NCBI GenBank assembly: GCA_022376515.1
Contig: WTXI01000003.1
Coordinates: forward strand, 1,674,001-1,738,000
Direction of reading: 5' to 3'
Length of the DNA: 64,000 nucleotides
DNA from: Lactifluus volemus
Taxonomy: Eukaryota; Basidiomycota; Agaricomycetes; Russulales; Russulaceae
The notes below the pieces were generated by a model. The model had not been told where the DNA came from. It ran no database searches and saw only the letters and a program-made list of their open reading frames with translations. Positions 53,561-64,000 of the stretch are shown one piece after another (the stretch's first letter is position 1; every line of letters begins with the position of its first letter). The position numbers and the translations under genes are program-made.

Positions 53561-54844
53561 ACGGAATCGAGAAGTATGATCCAGGAGTGACTCTACGAGT
53601 CAAGTGTCCTAGCCCTCCCCCACTCTGACACACGTGATCTGGGCCGTTAGTGTACACAACCCGTACTATATTGGACCCCTCCTTCGGCCAGGACCCCTCA
53701 GTCACTGGGTGCTCTCCAGTCTAGCAAGATTCATAGGAGCTGATGGCTGCCAGTGACAGAGAACCGAGCTCTGGGTCGGAAGCATGTGATGACAACAGGA
53801 GCGATTGTCAGCCGCAGTACTTCTCCGAGTCACAATTATTGTAGTCACCTGTCATGATGGCATCTTGGAGGCGCAGAACTCACTCGTGACACAGCTCTGA
53901 TGTAGGCTTCATCGGAGTTTCCCTCGGCAATACCAGACTTTTGTTGAACTTCGAAGCTACATTTGGAGAAATGCCTTGAATGAGGGGTGAGCTAAGTTAC
54001 TGTTGCCCTACGATGATTCGGCAGCTCATAGGGCCTCGAGAACCAGCGCTACCACTGGCAGTACGACAGAAATTTGTGGGATCGTGCGCGCAGGGACCCC
54101 CTTGGACGAGTGTTTTGGTCAATCGGTGCCAAAAACCCGTCGGTACCGAGTACACATCGGTCCTGATCGAACAATAAACGACTTCTACGATGACAAATTG
54201 GGAATCAGGGGAGCATTCTTCAAAGCGTGGGGAAAGCCAAAAATCATACCCGAGGCAGTGATATTGTGTAACGTTGACTTGACTATTATGTCTGTTCGGT
54301 CAACATACACCCTTTTCGGAGGCATTTAATACAACCGAACTGACTAACTTGTGCCATGATGCCTAGGCATCACCCGAAGGTCTCGGGTGCAAAGAAAGTG
54401 GGTGACGGCAGCAGCGCTTCCGCGCACTCCAACTGGAAAATGAGCAAACAAGACTGCGGTCTGCACTGCCAACTTCCAGGGGACTTTCGTTTTCGAAGGC
54501 CACAAAGGTCGTTGTCGAGTTGTGTTTACAACACGCGCCCACTTGCGACAGATCGGTCCCTGAGGCGTCTGGGAGAAAAATTACTCGAACAAAGCTAGTC
54601 GCATAGCAGGGGACCTTGGAAGGAAAGGCCACCTAACTGATAGAAGCAATGCTATGCCTATGGAAGATATGGCCAAATGGAGGTAACTCGATGGATAGAT
54701 GTCATCATCACGTCGTAGATCTCCAGGGAAATATATGTCATGAATGTAGCTTTTCGTCATCTAACAACGTGCTCGAATAAGATACGGATAACTGCATACA
54801 CGTATACCCTCAGTGAAGTACAGTGGAAAGGGAACTTGATCCTG

Positions 54845-56265
54845 TCACAGGTCCTGCCTGCTCGTCATCTTCCTCCCATTTTCAGTATCCGAGTCGTTCA
54901 AGCCAGCTTCAGAAATCTGCAAAGTTGGAGACCGGGGAATGAACACTATAGGTGTCGAATAAGGGTGGGACTCGCCACCAGGACGAGATAAAATGTCTGC
55001 GGCGCTCAGTCGCATAGTGATGACGACAACGATAGCCGTTGGATAGATCCCCTGATAGCAGGGATCAGTCCCTAGTCCAACAAATGCGGGACAGAAGGTG
55101 ATCTTACCACGAGTTGGATTGAAATGTTACTGAGAGCAATTACCGAAGCTGAGCCGCATGCCGCTATCATGATATCAGCCACCTACCAGCGAACGACAGT
55201 CAGTCCATTCACAAAGCAAAAGTAACTGATCGGGATGTACCAAAATACAGATATAAATCGCGCCAGACTCGACCAAGAAAGCGAGCGTTTTCTCCCCTTT
55301 GCTCTTAGCGTTTTCCTTATCAAAAACAGAACGCAGGAAGCGTCTGTGTTGCCTTCGAAAGAGGTGGCATCATCATGCAGCACTTATCAAGGTCACGACA
55401 GGATCAAATGCAACATACCATGCTCGAATGAACATCAAGGACGTGGCCCAGATATTCGTACCAATTGTGAGGCCCCAGGCGGCCACCCCGAAGGCACCGC
55501 CCGTGTTCACATGGCGCATCGAGTGAGTTATGAGGCCATCGGTCACAAATATTATGTCAACGATGATAAACACTGTCGAAAAACAAGTGTCATCCTGAAG
55601 AGCCACCACCCAGTGATCTGATAGCGTGCTCACCAAGCGTACACACGAGGGACAAGAATGGAAGAATGAACAACATGATCCTGCGATCCCACAGTATCCA
55701 GGCTCGCCACAGGACGATGCCATCGCCTAGGATCAACTTGTGTGCTGAGGGATCAACACCTGGTCCTGAGTTTAGGAAGTCAAGGAGCGGCGCACGTTGA
55801 ATGATTGTAGGTACCCGACAGCCAATATTTCCGTGGAGGTGGGCTTGCCGATTCTTAATGATCGGATTGTAGTGGCGAAGTTGAGAGACCAGTGAATCGC
55901 AGAGATTGCGTACATGACCACGGAAATGGCCAACAGGGCGTATCTCGTGCGATTGGACAGATCTTTGCGCCTTTTAAAAAGCACTCGGCGCGGACGTGAG
56001 AAATCGGACGCTTCATGTTGGATGGTAGTGTAACGTACAGCGTGAACAAGGTCGAGAAGGCAAAAAGAGCAGTGTAGAGGCCTAATCATCTCTTTGTCTC
56101 AGCAACGACCGAAATGGAGCAGAATCGAAGAAATTCACCAAAGAAGAAAGTCTCGATCATGGTAGAAACGAGCTGTAGCATGAGGAACTCCTGAGTCGTA
56201 ACCGTGATGGTTATATCATTGCTCGGGGACCGGGAAATGATGTGCGATAGAAAAGAATGGTTCAT
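54845..56265 (-). CDS. Seven-transmembrane protein, copy C (331 aa)
   Basis: Exons 56265-56139, 56081-56039, 55970-55796, 55736-55634, 55572-55419, 55352-55241, 55182-55108, 55051-54845 total 996 nt, all in phase. Exon borders correspond one to one with copies A and B. Segments include GTNIWATSLMFIRAW and GIYPTAIVVVITMRLSAAD. Exon 3 is 6 bp shorter than in A. Start MNHSFLSHI. The C-terminal tail ends MTSRQDL. Function unknown, as for copy A. It lies 431 bp downstream of NAPE-PLD-2 on the same strand. Confidence 0.85.
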
Positions 56266-56696
56266 GGGCGAGGGTGAGAGCCCTGGAGTTGTTGACGAAG
56301 CACATTTATAGACGAGGTGTAGCGTGTAGTAGAGATAAGGAAGGGACTGGGGCGAATGAACGTCAGTTAGACATCATGATTTCCCGCCACTGAGGTTGTC
56401 AGAGGGATGGCATCCCTAAACCCATTCCGCAGGTCCAACAAACACACACGGCTAGATCACGTTGCGAGGACAATTACCTGTGCCCGGTGACCCTGCGACG
56501 GAATCAAGAAGTATGATCCAGGAGTGTCAGTACTTGAAATCAAAGAGGTTACATAAGCCGTTTGTGGAGCTATTATTCATCGGAGCATGTATCCAGCTCA
56601 TCTATTGAAGTTCTACAACCTGCCAACACATCATCGGCAGGTTAATAATACCAATGACAGAGGAAGTACTACAATATTGATGTACGAACCCACGAT

Positions 56697-58316
56697 TCAG
56701 AAGAGAACGGTGTCTCCGAGTGCAGGAACAAGGAACTCATCTGCCTCCACTCCAGATCTTACACACTCTTCCCTCAGAAGCTCTGGAGGTTCGAGTACCG
56801 GCTCTGCAGTCAGGACCCAGGTTCTAAATCCGCGCTTAGTACGGAAGTGCATACAAATGGTGTGAGGATGGCGTGCTCACCCCCAATGCATGGCAAGAGC
56901 CTTTTTGGCCCTTACATCCTTGAAAATTCGTACAGCGTCCCCAGGGGAGCAATGCAAGTTTGACCACATTGCGCGCGGACCATATGCACTACCACAGCGA
57001 TCAGTATGAATCTCGTGCGTGTACGACTGTAAACCGTGATCGGTACCCAATGGGCAATAATGCGACGTCAACACCACCAAAGCGCTCCCCGACTTCAGCA
57101 AATGCAGGGCATACGGGAGCCTTCTCTTCATCTTCCCCATCGCGAACGGTGCGGTACCCGGTATCTCCAGCAAAATATGCCTTCTTGTTCGAGTGGAGGT
57201 CCTCTACAACCCAAGCTGCCCAAAGGGCACGCCATCGGTCAAATGCTGAGCGGCCTGAGACATGCTGAGAGGGTGTGCAGGACAGCCGCACTTCCGCATT
57301 CACGGCAGGGCCGTCAGTGGTAGAAGGGAGGGCGACGCTCAAAAGGCGTTCATCCCACCAGTCCATCTCATAGATGCGCTCAAGGGGTGTGGTGAGAGCC
57401 TTGGAGAGGTAGGTCGCATTGTTCAAAGCAACAAATATCTGCGCGGAGGAAGACGGTTTGGCAAGGAGTGCGCGAAGAGTAGGGACATCGGTGCTAGTCG
57501 AGGCGTCAGTGGACCGGGGGCACGATAAATGAATATATGCACTGATCATAGTGATTATGCTGGCAGAGGCATCAAAGTCATGCAAGGTCTGGATAATCCG
57601 TATGGATGAACAACATACCGAAAGCACGATAGCATCGACAGCGGGGATATCTTCGACTTTGCAAGGCGGATCTGAAGACATCATGAAGCGATGCGACAAA
57701 TTTACATCTAGGGACAATGTGCCTTACCGGTAAATCGCGCAGGTCCCAACCATTGAGAAGGAGAGCAACGATTTGAGAATACAGGATCAAATATGATGCG
57801 AATGCCTCGTGAAGCGCCAGGGGGTGTTGGTAGCTCTACCATGTAGCACGCATGGCTTTTTCGGTACACATCGTTAAGCACAACGATTTGAAAATCTGTT
57901 CTATCAGAGACGCACCCCAGCCAGGTAGCTTTCGCACTATTCGTGTTCTCACGCTGGGCACCCCATGTAGGAACTTTCCTTGGAATCAAAGATTTGATAT
58001 TCCCAGGGACGCGAGGGCCCCGAGCTGAGAATGCGAAAAAGAACTGTACGTGACGCGTGAGAATCACTGCAAACTGACACAGGTCGGCGGCAAATTACGC
58101 ACGGAGAGCCATTGAAAGGTTGATTGAAATCTGGGAACCGCGCAAGTGAATAGAAGCGGCGTGTTTCGAATAATAAAAATACCTGAACGACGGCCAGGGA
58201 TTGCCAAACATGGTCTTGCTATCATTCAGATGGTGACTGGGGCGTGCACCGGGTATGTTACTGAGTGGAAACCTCCTAGTAGGCTCCGTAACCTCGACGT
58301 GTGGTACGAATGACAT
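56697..58316 (-). CDS. NAPE-PLD-like metallo-beta-lactamase-fold hydrolase, copy 2 (390 aa)
   Basis: Same nine-exon plan as copy 1: 58316-58183, 58130-58081, 58024-57916, 57855-57728, 57671-57619, 57559-57543, 57493-57047, 56988-56881, 56823-56697 (1173 nt, every exon the same length as in copy 1). Metal ligands HNHYDH, TPSQHVSGR, FAGDTGY and ALAMHWG are all present. Differences from copy 1 are few and scattered. The 17-nt exon (57543-57559) is identical in sequence. Intron lengths differ by at most 8 nt. Whether both copies are expressed cannot be told from sequence. Confidence 0.9.
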
Positions 58317-58509
58317 GAACTAGGCGTGTTATTCCTGTGGCGGGGGTATAGTTGGAGTAGAAAGGCAGGGTGACGAGCACGTTCATTTAGCTGATCGATC
58401 CATCACCCGCCCACTTCTTACGCGTCGTCACGGCATTCGGTTACTAATCGCCGTGATCATCACGACTGCGTAATTAGTATCAAGTGTACATTTGTGTCCT
58501 TTTATTAGG

Positions 58510-59690
58510 GACATTCAAAGCTGGGCACATTTCGCATCTCGCATCTCGCGTTTCGCATTCATCAGCTTATATAACATGAATTTGAAAGACCGCTTAGAGC
58601 GCATGTCACGTCTGATTATCTGTGATACAGTAGGTCCGTAATCCTCAAATATCCCAGCACGCACTTTCTCAATCAACACCGGCTTTGATTTCTAGTATGT
58701 ATAGTACCATGTAAATGTATTTCAGGTAGAAATAGAGCAGGATCTGCAACTGTATTCATTTTTTGACCATTGTCACGCTGGCTGTTGTCTGTTGTGTCGG
58801 ACTTTCAAATCGAAGTGCTCGTTTTGGTTAATTGCAAATTGGCTCGCTTAGAATTTGTGTTTATATGCCAAACAAATGCAAGTTAATCGTGATCCTTCCC
58901 GGCGTTCTGCACACCATGACCTTTGTTGTCCCTTCCCTTAGTTGTCTGGCCACAACTGTTGCTCAGAAAGGTGAAAATAAACATACAAACTGTCCAATAT
59001 CCAAGTACTGTAAAAAAAAATTGTCCTACTTTTAGTTTAGAACAATGACCATGATAGGATTTGAACCCAGGACTCCTTTGGTCGGGCCGGTGGCAAAAAA
59101 GACACATTGACCACTGAGCTATTTAGCCACAAAATCTTTTGCTGCATTATTATATATACTATCATGGGGGGGGTAGTGGACCATGGCGGGGGTAATGAAT
59201 CACTTCAAATTCTCATCCAATTCTTGCTCAATCACCACAAAAATTGACATATGACATCCTGTACCACATGCAAGCATATTCCGTGTGTTTTCTTGGGTAG
59301 AATTGTGTTATATCGAAAAACAAAAAAAAGGTGGTTTGTCACGCGAGTCATGCCTAATCGCTGCGGAGTCTGAACTATGGCTTGGGACAAGCGTGACTGA
59401 TCCGTTACACCCGCCGTGGTCCACTATTCCCCCCCATGATAGTATCGAGCCGCTAAAGGAGTGGAGTGGTTTACTTGATTATCTAATTTCATTGCTACCA
59501 AGCGAGCGAAACGAAACACCGTCTGTCGTCACGTGAAAAGTCCCTTGGGAAGCAGTGTTTCTGTCTCAACCTCGCGGCTGTCGCACCCGTGTCACAAACA
59601 GGTCACAGCGGAATCTTAAATCTATGTTATATAAGCTGATGAAATGCGAAATGCGAGGTGCGAAATGCGCCTAGCTTTGAATGTCCCTAT
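58510..59690 (+). mobile_element. TIR element forming the left arm
   Basis: Ends TAGGGACATTCAAAGCT and AGCTTTGAATGTCCCTA with about 55 bp of further imperfect inverted similarity. No transposase. The right-arm copy lacks the outermost bases at both ends. Confidence 0.6.
59047..59127 (-). other. tRNA-like segment, left arm
   Basis: Mirror of 60243-60323. Confidence 0.4.
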
Positions 59691-60242
59691 TCAAAGCTAG
59701 GCGCATTTCGCACCTCGCATTTCGCATTTCATCAGCTTATATAACATAGATTTAAGATTCCGCTGTGACCTGTTTGTGACACGGGTGCGACAGCCGCGAG
59801 GTTGAGACAGAAACACTGCTTCCCAAGGGACTTTTCACGTGACGACAGACGGTGTTTCGTTTCGCTCGCTTGGTAGCAATGAAATTAGATAATCAAGTAA
59901 ACCACTCCACTCCTTTAGCGGCTCGATACTATCATGGGGGGAATAGTGGACCACGGCGGGTGTAACGGATCAGTCACGCTTGTCCCAAGCCATAGTTCAG
60001 ACTCCGCAGCGATTAGGCATGACTCGCGTGACAAACCACCTTTTTTTTGTTTTTCGATATAACACAATTCTACCCAAGAAAACACACGGAATATGCTTGC
60101 ATGTGGTACAGGATGTCATATGTCAATTTTTGTGGTGATTGAGCAAGAATTGGATGAGAATTTGAAGTGATTCATTACCCCCGCCATGGTCCACTACCCC
60201 CCCCATGATAGTATATATAATAATGCAGCAAAAGATTTTGTG

Positions 60243-60323
60243 GCTAAATAGCTCAGTGGTCAATGTGTCTTTTTTGCCACCGGCCCGACCAAAGGAGTCC
60301 TGGGTTCAAATCCTATCATGGTC
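60243..60323 (+). other. tRNA-like segment, right arm
   Basis: A box TAGCTCAGTGG and B box GGTTCAAATCC are about 55 nt apart, as in a tRNA, but acceptor, anticodon and T stems do not pair well. Probably a tRNA-derived relic. Confidence 0.4.
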
Positions 60324-60816
60324 ATTGTTCTAAACTAAAAGTAGGACAATTTTTTTTTACAGTACTTGGATATTGGACAGTTTGTATGTTTATTTTCACC
60401 TTTCTGAGCAACAGTTGTGGCCAGACAACTAAGGGAAGGGACAACAAAGGTCATGGTGTGCAGAACGCCGGGAAGGATCACGATTAACTTGCATTTGTTT
60501 GGCATATAAACACAAATTCTAAGCGAGCCAATTTGCAATTAACCAAAACGAGCACTTCGATTTGAAAGTCCGACACAACAGACAACAGCCAGCGTGACAA
60601 TGGTCAAAAAATGAATACAGTTGCAGATCCTGCTCTATTTCTACCTGAAATACATTTACATGGTACTATACATACTAGAAATCAAAGCCGGTGTTGATTG
60701 AGAAAGTGCGTGCTGGGATATTTGAGGATTACGGACCTACTGTATCACAGATAATCAGACGTGACATGCGCTCTAAGCGGTCTTTCAAATTCATGTTATA
60801 TAAGCTGATGAATGCG

Positions 60817-61264
60817 GAAAAGTGCGCCGTAACAAAGAATTACATCATTTTCACGTGATGGTAACAGTCACATTTTCACTTCGCACGCTTCGGACAACCC
60901 GAGTGTCACCCACTCACGGACGTGACTGTCACCATAACGCCCCGACGCGCCTCCTCCCAAATTAGCTATGTGCGCCCACCTCCTTAGATATAGTTAGTCC
61001 TTCCCGCCCCCGGAATTACCAGTTGTAGCTAGACCTTTGATTGTCATGAAATTGTGTATATCTACGGCATGTAAAAAATTTAGACCTACACATTCGACCC
61101 TGCACGGAGAATGGTAAAATGAAATTTTGTCCACTGAATGCAGGCCATTTACCTGGCAGTTGGTACTCAGAATGCAGAGTCGCAACAAGCTCGCAAAGGA
61201 ATGAAATTATGAATTCACAAGTCGTATAAATACATGATTTTTTGTTCAGCGAAGCCAACAGGCA
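60817..61264 (+). promoter_or_regulatory. Upstream region of the 61.3-kb gene
   Basis: No gene. A TATA-like TATAAATA lies at 61225-61232, about 35 bp before the ATG. Part of it (60850-60935) contains inverted TCACGTGA and GTGACTGT/ACAGTCAC words. Confidence 0.45.
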
Positions 61265-62741
61265 ATGCCTGCACCACTCCCCGACTCCGTGCCTCCAAGC
61301 CCCCTCTCACCTCTCACCTCTCTGTCTTCTTCACCTATTGTTCCCCCCACTATGCCGAACGTTGTCGCGAACCCTGGCACTCCCCAGACTCCCAACACTC
61401 CCAAGTATGACCCCGTATTCCGTCCATGGAAGCAAAAACTCCAATTTGCGACTTTCATCGGGTCCTTTGTTGGCAAAGATCAACCACTGAAGCCAGTCCC
61501 ATAGTAAGTCATCTCTCCCACATTGGTTATGTGCATACTACTCACAGTTCGTGACTGCAGCCCTGAGATGCCCAGTGGCGAGCGTGTCGCTGTGTCTGGT
61601 CTTGAAGACTACTACAAGAAGCGGTGCTGGGAGATGCCCATGTGTTTCTGTGGACTTATGGATGGTATGGACCATCCTGCCCTGTTCCATGTGCCGCGGT
61701 CTCTTCGAAGCCCCAACTATGGACGCCCTATCATCATGTGCTCTATCATGAAGTGCTCGTACTGGGGTGAGTGATTGTACAAGCTATATGAGTAGGTCAC
61801 TTACAGGCTCTCCGAACAGTAGATTTACAGGACTTCATCACAGCAAATCCCGACGTGCCACGACGCATCTATCCTCTTCGAGATGGTAAGTACCAGCGCC
61901 ACCTACCAAGTACCTCACCAGATCATCGTTTCAGCACTGCGCTTGACCGCAAGCCAACTAATGGGGTCACCCGATCAGGATGGGAAACACCCCAGCCCAT
62001 TTGAAACACCTACCAGAAAGAGTGGTCAGTAATGGTTATGCTTGCAATGAATCCTCTAATTACCCTTGTGCAGTCACACCTAAGGTCCAAACGACGCCGA
62101 CTATGGCCAGCTCCCAGCTGCCCCAGGTCGAAGCTGAGACACTGCCACCGTCTCAGGCCAGACCTAGTTCCCCCTCTGCGATCCGTAGGACTGACACAGA
62201 GCTGTTGGACTATGGGGCCCCTCGTGAGTTCAAGTTGACCTACAGAACTGTCGAAAAATGCTTACACTCACTAGGTATCCCAGATATTTTTGGTACAAAC
62301 TTTCAGTTCCAACAGGAACTCGAAGCGGCGATGGCCCCTCTAGGAGTTGAGGGCTCCCGGGCATTGCTCCTGACGATGTTCGACCCCAACTGCCCGGGGA
62401 TCTCAATGTCCGAGTTCATACGCGTCGTCAAACAGTGCCCACTGTGCAAGCTGTTGACATCTTCCAGTTTGATGCACATGCATCGTTGTCCATCTCCTAG
62501 TGGCTCCGGAGAGCAACTTGACGCCAGGCAGTATGAGACCAGCGGTACCATCCGTAAGCGCCGTAAGATAGGAGGCCCCGCGTCCAGTGCGATTGCCATG
62601 GCACAGCGAAACAGTGCTGGAGGAAGTGGCACTAAACCGACACGAAATCCTGTAGCCTTCTTCTCTCCAGAGCCAAAGCCGGTGATCGAACCTTCTCCGG
62701 AGCCAGTTGTCGTAATCGAGATCTCTTCGGATGATGACTGA
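61265..62741 (+). CDS. GRF-like zinc-motif protein, unknown function (422 aa)
   Basis: Five exons (61265-61503, 61561-61766, 61820-61885, 61935-62024, 62074-62741) sum to 1269 nt with all phases matching. The N-terminal 65 residues are Pro/Ser/Thr-rich. Residues about 100-148 hold MCFCGLMDG...SPNYGRPIIMCSIMKCSYW, which has the C-x-C, GR(P/x), C and C-x-Y/F-W spacing of GRF-type zinc fingers, modules that bind single-stranded nucleic acid. A later CPLCK...HMHRC could bind a second metal. The C terminus is Pro/Glu-rich and ends in an acidic ISSDDD. No named gene is recognised. A convergent gene follows after about 250 bp. Could be an accessory gene of a lost transposon. Confidence 0.75.
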
Positions 62742-62995
62742 TTGATACCCAGAGATTGCGCCAGCGTTGTAGATAGTGAAGATATCTATGTCATATATCA
62801 GTGTTGGCTCATACAGATAAGCGAAATACCACTTATCTTATCTCATAAGTCTTGAATTACATGTAGTGTTTCCGTCCAGGCAAAGAAATAAAAGACGTAC
62901 CATGTCGCATAGTCTTTTGGGTCCTCTTACAGTCCCTCTTCTCACTGTGCGATACATTGTCCATAGATTACGATGGTATAGAACACAAACAATTG
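62742..62995. terminator. Convergent 3' ends
   Basis: 254 bp between two converging stop codons; AATAAAAG at about 62886-62893 could serve as a polyadenylation signal for the plus-strand gene. Confidence 0.4.
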
Positions 62996-64000
62996 TCAGG
63001 AACGTACTCTAATTGGCTCTAACACGGCGAGGTGCTCGCTAGGGAGATGCATATCCAGTGAAGCACTTGGGGTTGCGAATCGTACAATGAACTGACCGTC
63101 ATCCTTCCTGTCAACTATAGTACCTGAACAGCCAAATAGCTGGCAGTTCCTACTTATGACTACGACGTCACCACCTGCCTTTGGCTCCCATGGGAAGAGG
63201 TACTTGGGATCTATACTCTTTTGAACAATGTTGACGCCTCTAACCATGCTGATGATGACTTCGCCCTCTCCCGGCGGAGAGTCCCACTGAACGTCAGGTA
63301 CTGACCTGGCCGTCTTGTTTTTATACATCACCAAATCTTGGTTGGAGTCCACTCCACGGATGGTAAACGGTATCCTCTTGGTCTGGAGAAGCGTACGTAT
63401 TGCGGGGAAAAACAGCCAATGATCTAAGGACATATGTTATCTTTCACTGAGATGGCGATAAGATACACCTACCTCTCTGAGAGCCCTCCGGTTCCGGTGT
63501 GAGCCTCTCAAAGTCAACGGGTGCACCGGACGGTGGAGTGATAGGGCGAGGGGGGGGTGGCCTTGCAGGTTCTTTCACGGGTCTTATCTCCGCAAATTCA
63601 CATGTGAGATCCTATGCAAAAACACACACACACACACTTACGCGAGTATGAAGTCGCACCATGATATGAGCTGCCTTGGCGAGCTCCTGGAAACCAGGAG
63701 AGCTTGGGGTTCCACTATCACCCCAGATGGGCCGACATCCTTGATAAGGGCACGGTAAGACTTGAAGCGGCCGCGCGTGATCACGACTCGCCGATCAACA
63801 AAGGGATGGACTGGATCGTTCCGTGGCAAAGAAGGACCCTGTACAGCGCAGACGTTGAACTGATGCTCATTGATCATAAACTATACAAGGACGTCAGAAA
63901 TGTTTCTTCAAGATAGTGATACTTACCTCGCGGAAAGAATGTTCATCCACTATGCGTGCGATACCACCATCGATCTCCTTGATGAACCCACGCCGCTTCC
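62996..64000 (-). CDS. KOW-motif-like protein, 5' part outside window
   Basis: The last exon (63423-62996) follows a 49-nt intron (63424-63472) and encodes FFPAIRTLLQTKRIPFTIRG through GCSGTIVDRKDDGQFIVRF, ending EPIRVRS. Upstream exons contain HPFVDRRVVITRGRFKSYRALIKDVGP and RGFIKEIDGGIARIVDEHSF. The motif of a basic VxITRGxxKxxxxxIK strand followed by Gly is the KOW fold known from SPT5 and ribosomal proteins; multi-KOW genes of this sort are common, uncharacterised agaricomycete loci. The junction near 63612-63641 (a GT-repeat) was not resolved, since the obvious splice sites leave a frame conflict. Gene continues beyond 64000. Confidence 0.6.

Larger units (their letters stand above)
53700..58508. 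repeat. Segmental duplication copy C (7TM-C + NAPE-PLD-2)
   Basis: Counterpart of 8520-13490 in the same orientation, ending at CCTTTTATT where the palindrome begins. The NAPE-PLD halves are much more alike than the 7TM halves by eye. Confidence 0.85.
58555..60816. repeat. Near-perfect 2.3-kb palindrome (arms about 1.13 kb, 8-nt centre)
   Basis: Left arm 58555-59681 and right arm 59690-60816 are reverse complements; the only difference noticed is a C/G run of 7 versus 6 (59409-59415 versus 59935-59940). The centre is TGTCCCTA. Within each arm the outer and inner ends resemble each other in inverted form (CATTTCGCA..CTCGCAT.., ATCAGCTTATATAACAT), so a unit of about 1.18 kb with its own terminal inverted repeats (58510-59690, TAGGGACATTCAAAGCT) appears to have been copied into the opposite orientation. 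The ORFs inside are mirror images without family resemblance. Confidence 0.93.

Noticed and set aside
60243..60323. Functional tRNA gene in the palindrome
   Set aside because: Stems mismatch; only the internal promoter boxes look tRNA-like.
58883..60487. 74-aa and 67-aa ORF pairs in the palindrome
   Set aside because: Identical mirror-image pairs that exist only because the arms are inverted copies; no family features.
61504..61560. Separate small genes at 61.2-61.8 kb
   Set aside because: The ORFs join through short introns into one 422-aa protein with consistent phases.

Overview
The window looks like a nuclear segment of an agaricomycete (mushroom-forming basidiomycete). The reasons are many 45-68 nt introns with GT..AG ends, Plavaka-type and Tnp2/CACTA-type transposases, a DUF6532 gene, seven-transmembrane (7TM) proteins of a kind common in agaricomycetes, Tad1-like LINE remains and a chromodomain Ty3/gypsy element. 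No prokaryotic features, rRNA genes, CRISPR arrays or convincing functional tRNA genes were seen.

Layout. (1) 1-7.1 kb: three plus-strand genes of a CACTA-like neighbourhood: a Tnp2-type transposase cut by the window edge, a repeat-containing 271-aa protein, and an accessory gene broken by two stop codons. They are followed by an AT-rich minisatellite and a solo LTR. (2) 8.5-58.5 kb: the host backbone is a tandem array, all on the minus strand, of two gene families: a 7TM protein (copies A, B, C) and a NAPE-PLD-like metallo-beta-lactamase-fold hydrolase (two intact copies and one split pseudogene). Three of these genes were rebuilt exon by exon with no frame break. The array has been inflated by nested transposons. 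A 14.1-kb TIR element (14337-28408) carries a Plavaka transposase, an intact DUF6532 gene and fragments of other genes, and it splits the third NAPE-PLD copy. A Tad1-like LINE (29.1-44.5 kb), itself hit by a gypsy element and a solo LTR, lies in the flank of 7TM-B. A copia element with apparently identical LTRs sits in the last exon of 7TM-B. (3) 58.5-60.8 kb: a nearly perfect 2.3-kb palindrome at the edge of the segmental duplication. (4) 61.3-64 kb: two convergent genes, one with a GRF-like zinc motif and one with a KOW-type motif (cut by the window edge).

Order of events read from the nesting: tandem duplication of the 7TM/NAPE-PLD block; insertion of the 14-kb element and of a small TIR insert; LINE insertion into that insert; solo-LTR and gypsy insertions into the LINE (gypsy LTRs differ at about 3 of 447 sites by eye); hAT insertion at the Plavaka stop codon; and the copia insertion, probably the youngest. 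Target-site duplications were read directly for the LINE, gypsy, copia and hAT insertions and for a 108-bp retroposed fragment.

The most unusual items are a 17-nt micro-exon that encodes the catalytic HxHxDH motif in all three NAPE-PLD-like copies, the composite Plavaka element with captured gene pieces, the copia primer-binding site that matches the anticodon region of initiator tRNA-Met, and the large palindrome.
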